A stretch of 64,000 nucleotides of DNA from Euglena gracilis (GCA_039621445.1 CP154956.1:97406406-97470405), one strand, 5' to 3'; shown: positions 7,847 through 18,704, numbered from the stretch's first letter. The notes: a model not told the origin generated them from the sequence alone. Program-made: numbers and translations.

Positions 7847-10800
7847 CTCCAAGTCCGAACCGGCCGCATAGCCGGCAACGGACTTTTTGGTGGAATAGAT
7901 GGAATTCAATGAGCGCACCGCCATTCGGGCCTCATTAAATTCCCCGTCCGAGGTCTCATCCCCCTCCCTGCCCGAAGCCGGGGTGTCCTCCTCCAAACAA
8001 GATATCTTGAAACCGACCTTTTGCCGGTTGGAGGAGTAACCACGGTCATCGCGGCGCTTATCGCGATTTCCGTAGCCGGGCCGGGGGGAACGAGATCTGG
8101 GACATTTGGATGCGTGGTGATCTTTGGAACCGCAAAGTGAACAACGGGATTTGTGGCGGGATTCCGCATAACGGGGGGAACGGTATTCCGTTCGACCGTC
8201 AAACCGTCGTGGCGAACGGGTTTCCCGTCGACCATGACCGGTGTATCGGGACTTCCCCGTTGACTCGCGTGAAGAGGATGATCCACTTCGCGAACGAGAT
8301 CGTGAAGAATCGCGGTTGAAATCCCGTTTTCGGGCAGGGGGGCCAGGTGACCGACCGCGAGAAGGACGGGTTTCCCGACCATCACGCGATGGTGACTTGG
8401 GCCTACTACCGCTAAAGCGGTTCTCCGAAGACCGTGAAACTCCCGATTGACGTGGAAACGCCGAGGACCCCGATCCCCGTGAGGAGGTCGAGCCCCTTGG
8501 GCTTCCAATACGCTTTCGCGCATCGGGATTCGGGCATTCCCGAGACATGTGACCAGATTTGTTGCACAAAAAGCACAGTTTATCCGTGCCTTGGTCCGAA
8601 GAACGCTGATTCCGCGTTTTCGGTCCCGTGGTGGGTGATCTTGGTGACATGGGTGATTTTTGCAATGCATTAACCGCACCCGCAGGGATTCCCGCGGTGG
8701 GATGCGTTTGGAAAGCGGACTGTATTTGTCCTAAAACTTGTGTGAGCTTGAGTTGTTTTGACACATAATTCCAACGTTGGGCAAGAGTCATCTCATGCCC
8801 CGCCAACTCCTCGCGATGGATATCCTTCACGAGGGATGGTGTGAAATGCAACAAAACCGCATCGAATTGTTCGCGCATTTGCTTCTCGCTAAGTTCATCA
8901 ACTTCGGAAGCAAGTGTTAACCATTTGGCATACCAAAGGTCAATGGATTTCCATTTGCGATCCGATGGCGCGCTTTGTCGCCACTTCTTCTCCAGGGTAA
9001 TCCTGGTGACCAGACTTGAATTGGTTGAAGCGTATTGCTCAACCAGGTCATCGAATGATACGCCATTACGTATCACCAAATTGCGTGCGCGTTCTCGCTC
9101 CTCCCTCGGTAGGCAATCGATGAATTCCATCTTGACTACCTCGGGATTCGGGTCTTGGGTGGGTCCCTTTAGTGCCCAATAGTACTCCCAGTCCCGAAAA
9201 AATTGTCTCCATGTGGTTGGATCCCCGTCCCATTGGGGTTTCACCTTGTTCGCGATTGCGATGGTGCCCTTGAAGTCTCTCTGAGCAACCCGCTGACCCT
9301 CGGTGGTATTCCAGGGGTTTGGGTCAGGGTAATTCTTAACACCAAACGCGTTTCGCGGATTTTCCGCTCCCTGTGTAACCCGTGCAGGATTTCCCGCACC
9401 CAGTGTAAGGTGGGCAGGATTTTCCTGCGGGAAACGCGGAAAATGCGGTGAAATTCTCCCAGTGGGGCGGGTTTCCCGCCGAAAACCCGATGGGTGGTCT
9501 GGCATTCCAGAACCCGTCGGTTGTTGGTATGATCGCGAATGCGACACATGACCAATACCAGGTGTGGGGTGTTGGCTCATTCCTCGTACAAGGTTGGAAT
9601 GTTGAATTTCTTGGTGGAGACTCGAATTTTCGAGTGGGGGGTCAATTTCCTCATCGGAAATGTCGTGCGAAGAGTGAGTTTGTGGTGTTGGCAAATGCAA
9701 AGGTGGTACAATTCGCGTTTTCGCGGGTGGTTGTACCAAATTCGCAGTGGATGTAGGGATTCCTACTCCAGAAATGGTAATTTGAGAACGCGATTCCGGG
9801 ACATTTGGAATACCAACCGCAGCGCTTACCGCGGTGGATGGTGGCACAACCGGTACCGGAGTGGACATTTTATCCAAACTCGCGGACAAGTCATGCACCG
9901 TTTCTTCCAAATGTTCCACGAACTGGAGTTGGCCGCAAATACGGTCAACCTCAGTCTCCAAATGCCTAACGCGTTTGCGGTAACGGGAAAAATCTTCCAA
10001 GTGTGGCATCTTTTCAGAAACCAAGTGTAATTCTTGGGCAAAATTTCCTTGGGACTCCTCCACATTCCGGAGTTGACCCGCAAGCGCTTTTACTGCATTT
10101 GAGACGGTTTGCAATTGGTGGAGTGACTTGGTGGGGGTTTCCACGGTGGTGCGCGAATTTTCCGCGGTTGGTTTTTCCAACAACGCAGAAATTCGTCCAT
10201 CCAACCGAGAAACCTCATCTTGCATGGATCGGGCATTCCGATTCACGCTTTCCTCAATTTGGAGCAAACTTGTACAAAATGCTTGCAAGGTTTCCTTGTT
10301 ATCACCAAGCACTTTGTCATAAAATGAGCGAAATTCCGGTGACTCAGATATCCGAGCACGCGAAATGGGGGGTAGTGAACGGATTTCCGTCACTGTGGTG
10401 GCCAACAAGGTGCAACGGGTTTGTAATTCCCCAATAGCGGCTTGAATACCACTAATGTCGGGAATTCGCTTGGAAAGTGCAGAAACATGCTCCTGCAAAC
10501 CGACAACGGTGGCATTAATACCGCCGATGTCCGTTTGCATTTGTTGTTGCGTAAAATCCAACCGTTGTGCGCAATCCGCGATTTTCGCGTTCAAGGTGGT
10601 TAATCCATCCTGATTTGCGGCACAATGGCAGGGTTTTTGCTCCAAGTGTGAAATTCGTTCCTCCAAAAGCTGGATTTGCGAACGGGGAACGAAATTCTCT
10701 TGCACTTTTGCTTGAAGTTGCTTCAAGTGCTCGATTTCCGAGCCAAGATGCAAAATCCGTTGTTGAGCTTCTTGGAAAGAAGTGGTAAGTGCGGCAAAAT

Positions 10801-11920
10801 GCTCAACCGCGACAAAGTTACCGATTTCCGGCATTTTGGGGGTGGCATTTTGCGCTTGTAATTGCTGCTGCAATTGCAGTAACATGGTTGAACAGGATTC
10901 CAATTGGGCAAAAAGATGGCTCATACCATCCTGCACATGCAGAAACTTGGAATCATTCCGCGTTTCCGCTTCATGCAGCATTTCGCTGATTTGTTGGAAA
11001 TTTTGTGGAAGTTGGATGCGCAAAATACTGTCAACACTTTCTCGAAAATGCTGAAGGTCTTTCCCCGCATTTTCAAAATTGTGTTGGCAATATTTGCCGA
11101 TTTCCTGCAAATAATTCCAGCAACATTCCAGTTTGGTGTTGACAACCCTTTGATTGTCCTCATCAAACTGCAAAACTTTGTTGAGCATGGTTGCGCATTC
11201 CGCAACGCATTGGTGGACATGCAAAATTTGCTTGCTAAGCGGGTGATCCGCTGGAAGTTGACCGAGAATTCGGAAAACATCACCGGGGGTGAGGTTATCC
11301 CTCAAATCTTCCTCATAGTCCTCCACAATAGAAACGGCACCAGAGATTTCCGGCACCACCAGACGCATATCTGGGTTCCATGGCAATGCAGGGAAAACCG
11401 CAGCTTCCGCGGGTAATCCCGGCAAAGCGTGAAATGGTGTGGGGGGTGGTAATTGAGGGGGGGGTTGGAAAAAACACGGTGTTTCCACCGAGTTGCACTC
11501 CAAAAGGCCCACCGGTGCTTCCACCGGGGATCTTTTGGGTGTGAACAGAGCAAAGGGCAAATACCCCTCACTTTGTTCATGGGTAACATGAGTAACCAAG
11601 TGTGGGGGTGCAAGGGGTTCATCCCCTCGCCGCATCAATGATGGGTGAATCGGGATGGAGGAAGGCATTTTGCCACCTACATCCCGGACAATCAATGACA
11701 AAGATGATGAAGAGGGTTCATTACCCCCATGCAATGATAAAGGCGTTTCGCCTTTTGACAATGACAAATGAGTCAAATTGCCTTCTTCTTGCTTGGGGGG
11801 TCGGGAATTGGAACTTGTTTCATTCAAACCGTTCCAATCCCCGCAATCTTCATCACAATTGCTCAATGAACTCATCAACAAGTCATAATCAAATTTGGGG
11901 TTGGGGCTTGTGCTCTGCAT
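7844..11920 (-). CDS. gag: Gag polyprotein (element A)
   Basis: This is a full-length open Gag of about 1,358 codons. I chose the ATG at 11920 because MQS is the conserved Gag start in A, B, D and G. Regions: an acidic/Pro-rich N-terminus; long predicted coiled coil (roughly residues 220-700, heptad-like, Gln/Leu-rich, CHCAA); a capsid-like block at about 880-1080 (FKGTIAIANKVKPQWDGDP, WRQFFRDWEYYW, EELAGH); a CCHC knuckle (CFLCNKSGHMSREC, near 1110); an Arg/Ser-dipeptide region; and a second CCHC knuckle (CSLCGSKDHHASKC, near 1260). It is much longer than typical Ty3 Gag because of the coiled coil and RS region. It ends in UAG in frame with protease. Its role is particle assembly and RNA packaging. 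Confidence 0.9.
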   Translation of the reverse strand: MQSTSPNPKFDYDLLMSSLSNCDEDCGDWNGLNETSSNSRPPKQEEGNLTHLSLSKGETPLSLHGGNEPSSSSLSLIVRDVGGKMPSSIPIHPSLMRRGDEPLAPPHLVTHVTHEQSEGYLPFALFTPKRSPVEAPVGLLECNSVETPCFFQPPPQLPPPTPFHALPGLPAEAAVFPALPWNPDMRLVVPEISGAVSIVEDYEEDLRDNLTPGDVFRILGQLPADHPLSKQILHVHQCVAECATMLNKVLQFDEDNQRVVNTKLECCWNYLQEIGKYCQHNFENAGKDLQHFRESVDSILRIQLPQNFQQISEMLHEAETRNDSKFLHVQDGMSHLFAQLESCSTMLLQLQQQLQAQNATPKMPEIGNFVAVEHFAALTTSFQEAQQRILHLGSEIEHLKQLQAKVQENFVPRSQIQLLEERISHLEQKPCHCAANQDGLTTLNAKIADCAQRLDFTQQQMQTDIGGINATVVGLQEHVSALSKRIPDISGIQAAIGELQTRCTLLATTVTEIRSLPPISRARISESPEFRSFYDKVLGDNKETLQAFCTSLLQIEESVNRNARSMQDEVSRLDGRISALLEKPTAENSRTTVETPTKSLHQLQTVSNAVKALAGQLRNVEESQGNFAQELHLVSEKMPHLEDFSRYRKRVRHLETEVDRICGQLQFVEHLEETVHDLSASLDKMSTPVPVVPPSTAVSAAVGIPNVPESRSQITISGVGIPTSTANLVQPPAKTRIVPPLHLPTPQTHSSHDISDEEIDPPLENSSLHQEIQHSNLVRGMSQHPTPGIGHVSHSRSYQQPTGSGMPDHPSGFRRETRPTGRISPHFPRFPQENPAHLTLGAGNPARVTQGAENPRNAFGVKNYPDPNPWNTTEGQRVAQRDFKGTIAIANKVKPQWDGDPTTWRQFFRDWEYYWALKGPTQDPNPEVVKMEFIDCLPREERERARNLVIRNGVSFDDLVEQYASTNSSLVTRITLEKKWRQSAPSDRKWKSIDLWYAKWLTLASEVDELSEKQMREQFDAVLLHFTPSLVKDIHREELAGHEMTLAQRWNYVSKQLKLTQVLGQIQSAFQTHPTAGIPAGAVNALQKSPMSPRSPTTGPKTRNQRSSDQGTDKLCFLCNKSGHMSRECPNPDARKRIGSPRGSTSSRGSGSSAFPRQSGVSRSSENRFSGSRPKSPSRDGRETRPSRGRSPGPPARKRDFNRDSSRSRSRSGSSSSRESTGKSRYTGHGRRETRSPRRFDGRTEYRSPRYAESRHKSRCSLCGSKDHHASKCPRSRSPRPGYGNRDKRRDDRGYSSNRQKVGFKISCLEEDTPASGREGDETSDGEFNEARMAVRSLNSIYSTKKSVAGYAAGSDLE

Positions 11921-12164
11921 CTTTTGAGATGGGTAAAAAGGCAAAAACCCAAAAATTCACACAAATAAGCAGAGAAACAGGGACCAGAAAGGTTGTATCG
12001 GCGATTACCGAACAGAGCCTTCTGAGACCTGTATCCTTGCTTAAAGGTTGGCTAGGGGCCAGGAACAGTACTTTCACCGTGTTTCACGGCTCAGTACGAT
12101 CCTCACCACCAGTCAACCACAGAGTTTCTCTGTGTGGAACGTCTGTGTAGGTTCGTTGCCTAAA

Positions 12165-12191
12165 TCTGCTACCAAGTGTATTACCTGGTAG
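12165..12191 (-). repeat. Second copy of the primer-binding-site motif (element A leader)
   Basis: About 55 nt downstream of the true PBS, the leader repeats TACACTTGGTAGCAGA. Its TGGTAG can pair with an upstream CTACCA. Element D has the same arrangement with an 8-bp stem (24165-24187). Confidence 0.6.
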
Positions 12192-12215
12192 CCTTTCTTT
12201 CTGTAGGATCTTTAA

Positions 12216-12230
12216 CCTATTCTGCTACCA
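12216..12230 (-). other. Primer-binding site (element A)
   Basis: TGGTAGCAGAATAGG begins directly after the LTR end ACACT. The first bases match the 3' ends of Met-initiator-type tRNAs (...CUACCA). The same site follows the LTRs of D and G. Confidence 0.75.
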
Positions 12231-12659
12231 AGTGTACGTCCAAAGCTTTCCCTTTTCCCCTTTTTGGAACTTTCTGTAAAAGCCTTTCGCTTTCGCCTTG
12301 GTGCGCAGCCTACTTATGGTAGGGAAAAGTCTTTGGAGTAACGAAAAGTGGTTTTCCCCTTTTCTTCCCAATTCCCCAAGAAGCAAAGCACAAAGCAAAG
12401 ATTTAGAAGTTTTCTTCTGAGATCAAAGTTGATTGTTCTGAGGGTTTTTCCCTCTGACAAATCCAAAGGTGAAACTTGGAGATTGTGAGAGTAAAGAATA
12501 CCACCTGTGGGGGAAGGAGAGAAAAGTGCTGACGTGTCCAGGGGCAGATCCCAGAAGGGTCTGCCACGATCTTACCAGCTGTGGGTTTCCACAGTGGTGC
12601 GACCGTCACAGAACCCACTCTGCAGATATCCTACAGAGCTGGGACGTGCCTGGTACACA
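12231..12659 (-). repeat. 5' LTR of element A
   Basis: A 429-bp repeat, TGTGTACCAGG to GGACGTACACT on the minus strand. It carries the family 13-mer CACAGGTGGTATT at 12497-12509, preceded by a pyrimidine tract, and a GCGCACCAAGGCGAAAGC motif near its 3' end. The other copy lies outside the window. CCAAC at 12660-12664 is the candidate target duplication. Confidence 0.85.
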
Positions 12660-14983
12660 CCAACACATGCTGGTCGCGGAATCCCAACTGGTGCAGGTAA
12701 CTGCGACCAGTGGAATCGCTGAAGAGACCCAAGTTTTGGCAGGGGTATCCCAGCCAAAACCAGAGCTCCCGGCTGGGCATCCAGCAAGGGTCTGCGGCCT
12801 TCACCTTCGAAGGCGTACAGATCAATTCCGTAATGGAATTGTCTGACTCTGTTCTCGGTGTGGTGTAATACCACAGCGATGACTGCTTGGGGAGGGGTGA
12901 CGGGGCGGTTTCCTGCAACATGGTATCCATGCTGCATTCGCCAGCCTTCGTCCTCCAGCTCCTCCTTGAACCTGAGCAAATGCTCAAAGTCCGAGAGGAC
13001 TTCTGCTGGTTCCTCTTCCTCCTCACCTCCTGTTCCCTTACCTTTACCCTCACCCTTACCTTTGCCGGCCGAGCCTTTGCCTTCTCCCTTGCCTTTGCCT
13101 TCAGCCTTGCCCGTGTCCTTTCCCGTCTGGCGAATACCAGAGGGTCGGGCGCTCGGTGCTGCAGGAATCGGTTCGCTTCCTTCCCATTCCATCTCTGGGG
13201 AGGGACCTGGCCGTTCCGCTGCACGTCGCGGTGATGGCGTGGCTGGGCGCTGGCTAGGAGCCTGGCGTGGGCTTGGCTTCGACGCAGGGGGTCGCGGCTC
13301 CTTCCATACCGGAGGTATCGGCGGTGGCATGGCGGCAACAGGACGGCTCATCGCCACCCGTGCCTCTGCCGGTGGTTCTCCAGCCGGGGTATCCTGGCTG
13401 GCTTTCACCTGCATTGCCACACCGCCTTCCGCGTCCCTTGGGCTGGGTCGCCTGGGCTGTGGGGTAAGGTTCTCCGTACCCCTGTCGCGCTTCAGGGTGG
13501 CAGGTAATACTGCCACACCTCCCGGGGGCTCACCGGGTAATACTGGGGTTGCCACCTGCAGCTGCGGTTGGTACGGATGGTATGGTGTGTATCCACGGCC
13601 CTGAAGGGCAGGCAGAGAGGAGTAATACCTCGTGCGGTGCTCTTCAGACGTGAATACTGGCTCCTGCAGGAAATGCCGAGCAAGCTCATCCTGCTCGGTT
13701 CCCGGAGGTGCCATGTGGTAGTAGGGACCCTCCTGCCGACGCGGGACATCCCCGGTCTGGACAGGAGGTGCACTGGGCGGTCGGATTGCCACACGGTGGG
13801 GAGGTTCATCCTCCACCACTATGGGCTCCACCTGCCGCCGTGGCTCAACGCCAGGGGCAGGGGCGACCGGTGGTGCCTGTGGCATCCAGTGCGCAAACAT
13901 GTGTTGGACGTATGCCTCAGGGGGCACGTCCGACTGTCCGGCTGGGAGCACGCCTGCGCCTCGCGGGTAATCCGCGTGCGTCGCGTACTGCGAGACGAAT
14001 TGCTCCGCTGGCGGCTCGCACGGCGGCATTCGCTGCGGCGAGGGAGGGCGAGCAAAGATTCCCGTCTTCCAAGGTGGGACATGCACAGCATCACCTACCG
14101 GTGGGGGTGTGTGCTCAAGCATATGCACGGTGTGGGATCCCACCACAGTCTGCGTTTGCAGCATGGGCGGTACATACACGCCCAGGTCCATCATGGTCTC
14201 GCCGGGTTCGAAGCCGGAATCGGCTGCCGACGAGAAGTACCGTCTCCCCGTCATCAGGGCTTGACCGCAGGGGCACCACTGAGACACAGGGGTGTTGGCT
14301 ACCACCAACAACTGAGCACAGTATGCATCCCAAAGGGCTTGCATAAAGGGCTCCGTTGGGGGGTGTGCGCACATACGCATCGCCCTCTCCAACGTCTCCG
14401 TAGTGCGAAAGATCATCAGAAGCATATTGACGACGGATTTCACGGCTGCTTCGGCTCTACCATTGCCTTTCGGGCGGTATATAATGGAAAAATGCTGCTC
14501 AATGCTGAGTACACCGCACAAAGTTGTGAAAAACCGCGAGGAGATCAGGTGATCTTGATCACTCACGATTTCGTTCGGTAAACCCATTAAGCAGATACAT
14601 TTCTGCAGGAATATAGATGCCAAAATTTGGGCTGTCAACCCTGCTTTCCGGCATGGAATGGCTACTATGTACCCACTCAGCCGACAGACGACAACAAAAA
14701 CGTAATCGTAAATTTTGTCATCTGATCCTTTGCAAGGTTCAAGTTCGAGAAAATCCATGCAGAGGGACGTAAAAATTTCCGGTGGTACGGGGAAAAAGTC
14801 CATCGTACCAGGGGGGGTACCTCTGCGCGGTTTCACAGCCTGACAAATTTGGCACCGTTGCGAAATTCGCAAACAGCGCGAATATAAATCTTTCTCACTC
14901 AGGGTTGTGCAGTATCTGCGGCCCACTAGTGGAAGAAGTTTGGGGGCCCCAGGGTGACCGTGGTTGTGATAGCTCAAAAACAC
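12660..14983 (-). pseudogene. Integrase-ORF3 deletion fusion (element B)
   Basis: One open frame begins in the integrase zinc region (HNHGHPGAPK), passes the DDE core to AEAAVKSVVNML, then jumps into ORF3 at MIFRTTETLERAMRM near 14425. The deletion removed the integrase C-terminus, the chromodomain and the ORF3 start. The ORF3 part shows the Trp/Cys block, Pro-rich linker, Lys/Gly/Glu run (GKGKGEGKGK, then EEEEE) and the start of the C-terminal domain. A frameshift near 12780 splits off LWFWLGYPCQNLG into another frame. The frame then runs into the LTR of A. This copy independently shows which ORF3 parts are conserved. It is a product of decay, not a designed fusion. Confidence 0.8.
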
Positions 14984-15483
14984 ATCATCAACCAGGTCTT
15001 GGGGTATACAATTTTTCTAACCAGAATCATTTCGGAAAATAAGTCGCAATGGTGATAGAGAGTAATTCTCTATGGACTCACCATTACGGAGTCTATTCAC
15101 AATGGTACTATATACAGGGTCACACGAATAATCCCATTCGCAGAAAAATAGGGGCGTAGGAGTTTACGTACGCGTAATGCGACGGGGACCGGCAGTGTGT
15201 CCACGCCGGTGCCTTCCACACAATGGTGAAATGGCGATGCTGCCATATACCCGGGAAACGGGTAAGGAATCGAGCATGTTGTCCGCAGCGTCGCATCGAC
15301 GTGCGAACTGGTCAGCCTCATGGCTGCCATGAAAAGTCGCATCACCCTCATCCGGGTTCCCAGGGTAACACCAGGGGGCTCGGCTGAGCGGATCCGCAAC
15401 TTTTTGCGTATGACCTGGTGGGTATAAATAACCACCAGTTTAACCTGGCTAAAGAACTCATGCCATCGGCATTTTCTGCCCAC
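14984..15483 (-). pseudogene. RNase H end and integrase tether (element B)
   Basis: This continues RNase H after an in-frame UAG at 15484, where A has a Ser codon (DLNKAMS then SVGRR). A frameshift follows within the THTQK-like stretch, and a basic linker leads to the integrase zinc region. It parallels 4042-4560 of element A but with several indels. It is not functional as it stands. Confidence 0.75.
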
Positions 15484-16278
15484 CTATGACATGTCCTTGT
15501 TCAGGTCCTCGGTATACCAGTGTTGAAGGCTCTCATGATCCGTCAACACGAGTATCTGGACCAGGCTGCTGGCTGTACAGCTGCGGAATTTCTGGAGAAT
15601 AAGCACAATGGCATATGTCTCCTTTTCGCGAATGCTCCATTTAACCTGTCCTTTCCCGTTGTTGCCCTGTAGCTTCCTGCTGAAGAAAGCCACAGGTCGG
15701 AGTTCATTTGCCGCATTATGCTGGCTAAGAACCCCGCCAACAGCGTCATCGCTGCTGTCGACCTCCAGGACATACGGTTTGTATGGATCCGCGATATCGA
15801 GAACCACGTTCTCGAGGAGCAAGTCCTTGATTTTATTCAAGGCCTCGCGCATTTGGTAATCCCAAATGACTTTTGCGTTATCGGGTGTCTGCTTTTTGAG
15901 TTGTCGTGTTAGGGGTACCGCGATCTTGGCGAAATCTTTCGTGTAAATAGCGCAATATTGGGCGAATCCCAAAAATCCCTTTAACTGCGTTAAGGTCTTA
16001 ATGACCTCAGGAGTCCATTTCTTAATGGCCTCCGTCTTACTGGGTGCGGCTTTACGCTGCCCGTTGCTCAGGATGTGCCCGCAAAACTTAATAATTTTGC
16101 GAAACAGGTGCATTTTGGAACCCTTCACAAAAAGTAAATGCTTTTTGAACGCGGATAATACCGCCCGCACATCGCGATAATGCGGTTCGAGGATATCCTC
16201 GCCCGATTTCGCGGATGACGGTTGGGTTCCCACCAGTACATCATCGATGTACACCAGAGCAAACGGTAAGTCGCGCAA
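15484..16278 (-). pseudogene. RT palm/thumb and RNase H (element B)
   Basis: The block opens with RDLPFALVYIDDVLVGT, so the YIDD box is kept. It continues through the RT thumb (GHILSNGQRKAAPSK; GFLGFAQYCAIY) into RNase H (EVDSSDDAVGG; REKETYA; LTDHESLQHW). It stops at a premature UAG at 15484. The 5' boundary is the edge of a deletion of about 100 nt that removed the strand just before YIDD. Confidence 0.85.
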
Positions 16279-17304
16279 AACCCGCCGTGTACGGTTGCGA
16301 ATCAGGATGCAAATTCATCTGATGAAAACCTTCTTCTAGATCAAAGATTGACCACAACCGGTTATCGGATTGTTTGGTGATCAAATCCTCGATCAGCGGT
16401 AACGGAAAGGGGTCATCCTTCGTTTGGGAATTCAGGTACCGGTAATCCAGCACCAGCCTCCAATTCTTCTGACCAGACTGGTCAGCGGGTTTGGGCATCA
16501 CAAAAGCTTGTGATGTCCACTCGCTCTTGGAAGGGATAATCCACTTCTGCTGGATGAGCTTCTCAATCATCTCGTTGAGAGCTTGTTCGCGTTCACCCGA
16601 ACAACGGAAGAATTTCCGGTGCATGGGTTTAGCGCCATCCTTGAGCTCGATTTTGCAAACACCGAACGGACCGTGAATCGCGGGGTCGATGTCGTAGGCG
16701 TAAACTGGGTTATCCAGTACACCATGGAATTCGCGAGTGATTCGCGAATAATAGTCAGCAGACTTGGGGTGCTGGTCCGCACTCTCAATGACCGCAGAAA
16801 GCTGCGTGGAGGGTGTGGCATCCCCATCCGTACCAAGGTATCTTGGCACACGCAAATCAGATATTCCGAGTGCGTCAAAGAAGCAAACGCGAAAAATGAT
16901 TTCTTTAACAGGTGGTAATAATATACAACAAAAATCCTCAAATAGGGGTACATCAGCGGGTAAATCCCACCAATGAAAACACACATAGGATAGTTGGTGA
17001 AACTAATCCGCATTCGGATTGACGGGTATGAGGAGAGTTCTTCGCGCTTCATCGCGGAGGATTTTCTCCACCACATCCGGGATAAGTTTTGGGGGAGGGT
17101 GCATCCAGAGCGCCGTATCACCCCAAAATTTAAGAAATGCGTTGGAATGTCGCGACCAATATCGCAAGAAGCGCGCATGCGCTTTGGTGAAAACGCATCA
17201 ATTTCCAACGACAAATCGAAGGAATCAGCCAAAGCCGTGATTTTGGAGAACCATTCCTCCGAAATACGGTATTGAACAAAATTAAATGTGTTCCATACGC
17301 GCAT
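16241..17304 (-). pseudogene. Dam-like domain and RT fingers (element B)
   Basis: This is in two frames. At 17304-16990 the Dam-like segment is frameshifted relative to A. At 16984-16300 the frame covers WWDLPADVPLFEDF, GPFGVCKIELKDG, WRLVLDYRYLNSQ and ends at HPDSQPYTA, where the deletion joins it to RDLPFA. Homology to A is nearly continuous, so this is a recent relative with a broken RT. Confidence 0.8.
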
Positions 17305-17319
17305 CGAGTAGGTGTCGAT

Positions 17320-17703
17320 TTAGTTCGCGGGTTGAAGAGCGGTAAGGCAATTCAGGGATCCGCAAACATAGGTCAAGGGTGTGTCATCCGCACTCCCTAG
17401 GGGCATTCCCAAAGGTTGATGGGTTGGATTGGTTAATACCCAGTCCATATTATGCCAGATGGAGGTGGGGGAGGTGTGTAACACGGATTTGGCGGTCCCA
17501 AACAACAAGGCAATACCTCGTTGTTGAAGCACTTGATGTATGGTCGCGCATTGCGAACCGCAACCAAGTGTATGGTTACGCGAAATCGTGATTAGTGTTG
17601 GTGTTTGGACTAAACATCCACAATCGAAGTCTGGCTGGGCGGAAATTATCCTACAGTGCACACATTGGAAGGAAGTGTCGGAGGAGTGGTCCTGGTCGCG
17701 CAT
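17320..17703 (-). pseudogene. Cysteine-motif segment of pol (element B)
   Basis: It carries the conserved CVHC-x10-CGC arrangement followed by GCGSQCATIHQVLQQRG, as in A, F and G. It is separated from the Dam-like segment by a frameshift near 17310. No catalytic function is apparent. Metal binding is inferred from the Cys/His spacing. Confidence 0.7.
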
Positions 17704-17825
17704 GTTGGTCTGGTGTGTGTGTGTAAAAGTTGGGATGCGCTTTTGTAGCTGCTGGGGGTGTACAGATGTAGTTTAAAGTGATACATCTGTTGGAAAATGG
17801 GGTATTTGACTACTCGACACCGTAA

Positions 17826-18704
17826 TTACTTTAGGCCTTTGGGCTTTCGTCTTGTAAAACAGTGGAACGAGGGGGGTACCGCTACTCGCTTGCCCTGCCT
17901 CATGGGGAACGGAAGTTGGTGTGTCAGTGGGCAGGGGGTGAAATTTCTCGGTACACCCAGTGTGGAAAACGTTGGTTGGTGTGGTTGGTAATGGGGTAAA
18001 AATTTTGAAAACGGTGTGGAAAAATTAGTGGCTGTCGCGGTTGACGCCACTGGTGATGAGGGTTTGGGGGGCAATGAAGAGAATGGTGTTGTGCGCAAAC
18101 CGTGGGAGTGGCAATCCACTACCAGGCGGTGCTGACGTAAAAAGGGGTTTCCCAGAATTACGTCAGAACCATGGATTCCGGAGTGATATCCCCAGGTATC
18201 CGGAAAATTTTGCGGTTGGGGGGGGTGTGAGTGGTGCTTTGGGATGAGAGGTAGGAGTATGTCCAAAAAGCATCCCAAATCACCACCGCAGATGCGGGTG
18301 CTGTCAGCCGTCGTAATTTTGATCGGCTTCTTGGCTTGCACCAAGACGGGGGATGGTATCAACCCGAACCAAGAAAGTAGTGCGATGCGACAACCGGTGT
18401 CAATGAGAATTTGACTTTTGCACAAAAATTTTGGATTTTGATTTCCGCTTGGACCAAAAGTTCCATTGCGGGGTAGGCAAAGTGAAGGGTCTGGCGAAAA
18501 TACGTTTTCTTGCCAGCTTTCCCATGAACCCTTTCCTACTTTGCACAACATTCCCAGCGGAAAGTTGGAGTGGGGGGTGGGGGACCCGACAATTTTCCGG
18601 GTACCAACCAGAAAGGCGGATGGGCAGGGGGGGCAGGGTTGATCAGGTCCTACCTCCATCTGTTCATCAGCCCAGAGGTCCGTGCCCTCGGACCTCGGGC
18701 TCCC
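17826..18704 (-). CDS. Retropepsin-like protease (element B), in frame after gag UAG
   Basis: Open from the UAG at 18705-18707 to 17826, in the gag frame. It carries ILIDTGCRIALL and SDVILGNPFL. As in A, the first ATG lies 45 nt past the stop, beyond the stem-loop, so readthrough is the likely route. The tail differs from A by a 1-nt length change in the Pro-rich linker, and RT is in another frame. Confidence 0.8.
   Translation of the reverse strand, partial: GSPRSEGTDLWADEQMEVGPDQPCPPCPSAFLVGTRKIVGSPTPHSNFPLGMLCKVGKGSWESWQENVFSPDPSLCLPRNGTFGPSGNQNPKFLCKSQILIDTGCRIALLSWFGLIPSPVLVQAKKPIKITTADSTRICGGDLGCFLDILLPLIPKHHSHPPQPQNFPDTWGYHSGIHGSDVILGNPFLRQHRLVVDCHSHGLRTTPFSSLPPKPSSPVASTATATNFSTPFSKFLPHYQPHQPTFSTLGVPRNFTPCPLTHQLPFPMRQGKRVAVPPSFHCFTRRKPKGLK

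Larger units (their letters stand above)
1..12659 (-). mobile_element. Element A: chromovirus-like Ty3/gypsy LTR retrotransposon, 3' end off the window
   Basis: In transcription order on the minus strand it has an LTR (12659-12231), primer-binding site, long leader, gag, in-frame UAG, protease, RT, RNase H, integrase with chromodomain, and a further ORF3 that runs off position 1. Gag and protease are open. Pol is broken by a frame change between protease and RT and by small indels near 4960 and 4120, so this copy is probably not autonomous. The LTR abuts ORF3 of element B, so A appears to have inserted there. The other LTR and the second target duplication lie left of the window and cannot be checked. 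Confidence 0.9.

Noticed and set aside
12858-13604. Plus-strand ORFs within element B ORF3
   Set aside because: Antisense shadows of the Pro/Gly/Lys-rich ORF3 sequence; no homology of their own.
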